From an uncultured Flavobacteriaceae bacterium (lineage in GTDB: Bacteria > Bacteroidota > Bacteroidia > Flavobacteriales > Flavobacteriaceae): a stretch of 44,271 nt of DNA. Position numbers and translations under genes: made by a program. The stretch is taken from the NCBI GenBank assembly GCA_937136455.1, contig CAKZOO010000169.1:1-44271 (forward strand), in the 5' to 3' direction. Below the pieces are notes generated by a model. It was not told the origin of the DNA. It ran no database searches and was given only the letters and a program-made list of their open reading frames with translations. Below, piece by piece: positions 43,248 to 44,271 of this stretch (position 1 is the stretch's first letter; the number at the start of each line of letters is the position of its first letter).

Positions 43248-44271
43248 ATGAATGTTTTTCAAACGCCTATTACCTATCTCAAAGGAGTTGGACCCAATCG
43301 GTCTAAGTTGTTGGCTACTGAATTGAACATTCACACCTATCAAGATTTATTGCACTTATTTCCCAATCGTTATATTGATCGAACGCGTTTTCACAAAATA
43401 GCGGAACTCGAACAATCCAGTGCAGAAGTTCAAATCATCGGAAAAATTACTGATTTAAAAAAGGTACCTCAAAAAAGAGGAGAACGCCTGGTTGCGACCT
43501 TTGTCGATGAAACAGGGAGTATGGAACTGGTGTGGTTTCGAGGGATTAAATGGATTGCTCAACAGTTAAAACCCAATCAAGAATACGTTGCTTTTGGACG
43601 TGTTAATTGGTTTAACAGTGTGTATTCCATGCCTCATCCTGATTTGGAACTTTTAGCTGAATACGAAAAGGGATTTCAAATCAGTATGCAGCCCATTTAT
43701 CCAAGTACCGAAAAACTGAGTAATGCCGGAATTACCAACAAAGTCATTTCTAAGATGGTATTGGAACTGCTTAACATTTACGGAAATGAAATTGCAGAGA
43801 CGCTCTCTTCTGAAATTATGGATCAGCAAAAACTGATGTCCTTAGAACGAGCGCTAAAGCAAATACACTTTCCTAAAAACTCCAAGTATTTAGCTGCTGC
43901 ACAGTACCGATTAAAATTTGAAGAGTTTTTCTTTATTCAACTTCAGCTCCTTGCCAATAAGATGAAGCGAAAGCAAAAGATCAAAGGCTATCCCTTTAAA
44001 ATTGTCGGTGAAAGTTTTAATAGTTTCTACAAAGAACATCTGCCTTTTCCACTGACTAATGCTCAAAAGCGCGTTGTTAAAGAAATTAGAAGTGATATGG
44101 GTTCAAATGCCCAAATGAACAGACTACTTCAAGGGGATGTTGGTTCTGGAAAAACAATAGTCGCTGTACTTTCGATGCTCATCGCCATTGACAATGGTTT
44201 CCAAGCCTGTTTAATGGCTCCGACAGAGATTTTAGCAGAACAACATTACAATGCGATTAAAGAACTTTTAA
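43248..44271 (+). CDS. recG: ATP-dependent DNA helicase RecG (5' part, cut by window edge)
   Basis: Branch-migrating helicase that regresses stalled forks and processes Holliday junctions. The first 341 codons are visible, with no stop before the window ends. From the ATG at 43248: M-N-V-F-Q-T-P-I-T-Y-L-K-G-V-G-P-N-R-S-K (the RecG-type helix-hairpin-helix start), a wedge/OB domain (about 55-150), then helicase motifs Q-x (near T-N-A-Q-K-R), Walker A G296-D-V-G-S-G-K302-T and motif Ia A-P-T-E-I-L-A-E-Q-H. The remaining half, including Walker B and later motifs, lies beyond the window. Confidence 0.95.
   Translation, partial: MNVFQTPITYLKGVGPNRSKLLATELNIHTYQDLLHLFPNRYIDRTRFHKIAELEQSSAEVQIIGKITDLKKVPQKRGERLVATFVDETGSMELVWFRGIKWIAQQLKPNQEYVAFGRVNWFNSVYSMPHPDLELLAEYEKGFQISMQPIYPSTEKLSNAGITNKVISKMVLELLNIYGNEIAETLSSEIMDQQKLMSLERALKQIHFPKNSKYLAAAQYRLKFEEFFFIQLQLLANKMKRKQKIKGYPFKIVGESFNSFYKEHLPFPLTNAQKRVVKEIRSDMGSNAQMNRLLQGDVGSGKTIVAVLSMLIAIDNGFQACLMAPTEILAEQHYNAIKELL

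Noticed and set aside
1..44271. tRNA/rRNA genes, CRISPR arrays, insertion sequences, prophage, riboswitches
   Set aside because: None seen: spacers are all under about 170 bp, no regularly spaced repeats, no transposase or integrase, no cloverleaf-like sequence.

Overview
The window is a dense, AT-rich stretch of chromosomal backbone from a member of the Bacteroidota, most likely a Flavobacteriaceae-type bacterium. This rests on: (i) promoters of the phylum's own type, with a TAnnTTTG -7 element and an upstream TTG, just ahead of many genes; (ii) almost no Shine-Dalgarno sequences and several TTG/GTG starts; (iii) phylum-typical proteins, including fused alpha/beta 2-oxoacid dehydrogenase E1 enzymes, a DUF4369-TlpA lipoprotein, an M1-like protein with a C-terminal barrel-like region, MutS2 without Smr, and a CzcA-type pump preceded by a His-rich secreted peptide. 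I see no tRNA, rRNA, CRISPR array, IS element or prophage, and no gene-free stretch longer than about 170 bp.

Layout. 1-4753: heavy-metal efflux operon (His-rich secreted peptide, CusA/CzcA RND pump, CusB-type lipoprotein adaptor) with no outer-membrane channel gene. 4750-6726 (-): fused branched-chain-type 2-oxoacid dehydrogenase E1. 6825-8955: tightly overlapping operon of a 2OG-Fe(II)/IPNS-like oxygenase, a SUI1/eIF1-like factor and a nucleoside phosphorylase. 8936-9604 (-): ung. 9643-12230: mutS2 and a DCC-family (DUF393) protein. 12231-17637 (-): dicarboxylate/glutamate symporter, chorismate synthase, and a giant FAD/Fe-S dehydrogenase. 17804-18922: TlpA lipoprotein. 18919-19566 (-): rhomboid protease. 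19624-20487: LpxL-like acyltransferase, convergent with glmM (20484-21866, -). 21946-24212: ACP phosphodiesterase and gamma-glutamyltransferase. 24213-24965 (-): XRE-S24 (LexA/CI-like) repressor, divergent from uvrA across a spacer with two identical palindromic operators. 25116-31473: uvrA, a LOG-family gene and an M1-like pseudopeptidase. 31534-33945: a second, divergent fused E1. 33992-34369: DoxX. 34366-35367 (-): holA, divergent from a solitary HsdR_N-type nuclease-fold protein, then a GT2 glycosyltransferase and an OmpA-like lipoprotein ending at a strong terminator. 37784-40737 (-): uvrD/pcrA and a YciO-type protein. 40878-42152: M20 amidohydrolase. 42218-43132 (-): patatin-like phospholipase. 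43248-end: recG, cut by the window edge.

Functionally the region is housekeeping, rich in genome maintenance (ung, mutS2, uvrA, holA, uvrD, recG, an S24 repressor) and cell-envelope functions. I did not find an obvious new defence or biosynthetic system. The best leads are the paired operators between the S24 repressor and uvrA, the reciprocal swap of metal-ligand residues in the second E1's thiamine-diphosphate motif, and the M1-like protein that has lost its zinc site and gained a barrel-like C-terminus.
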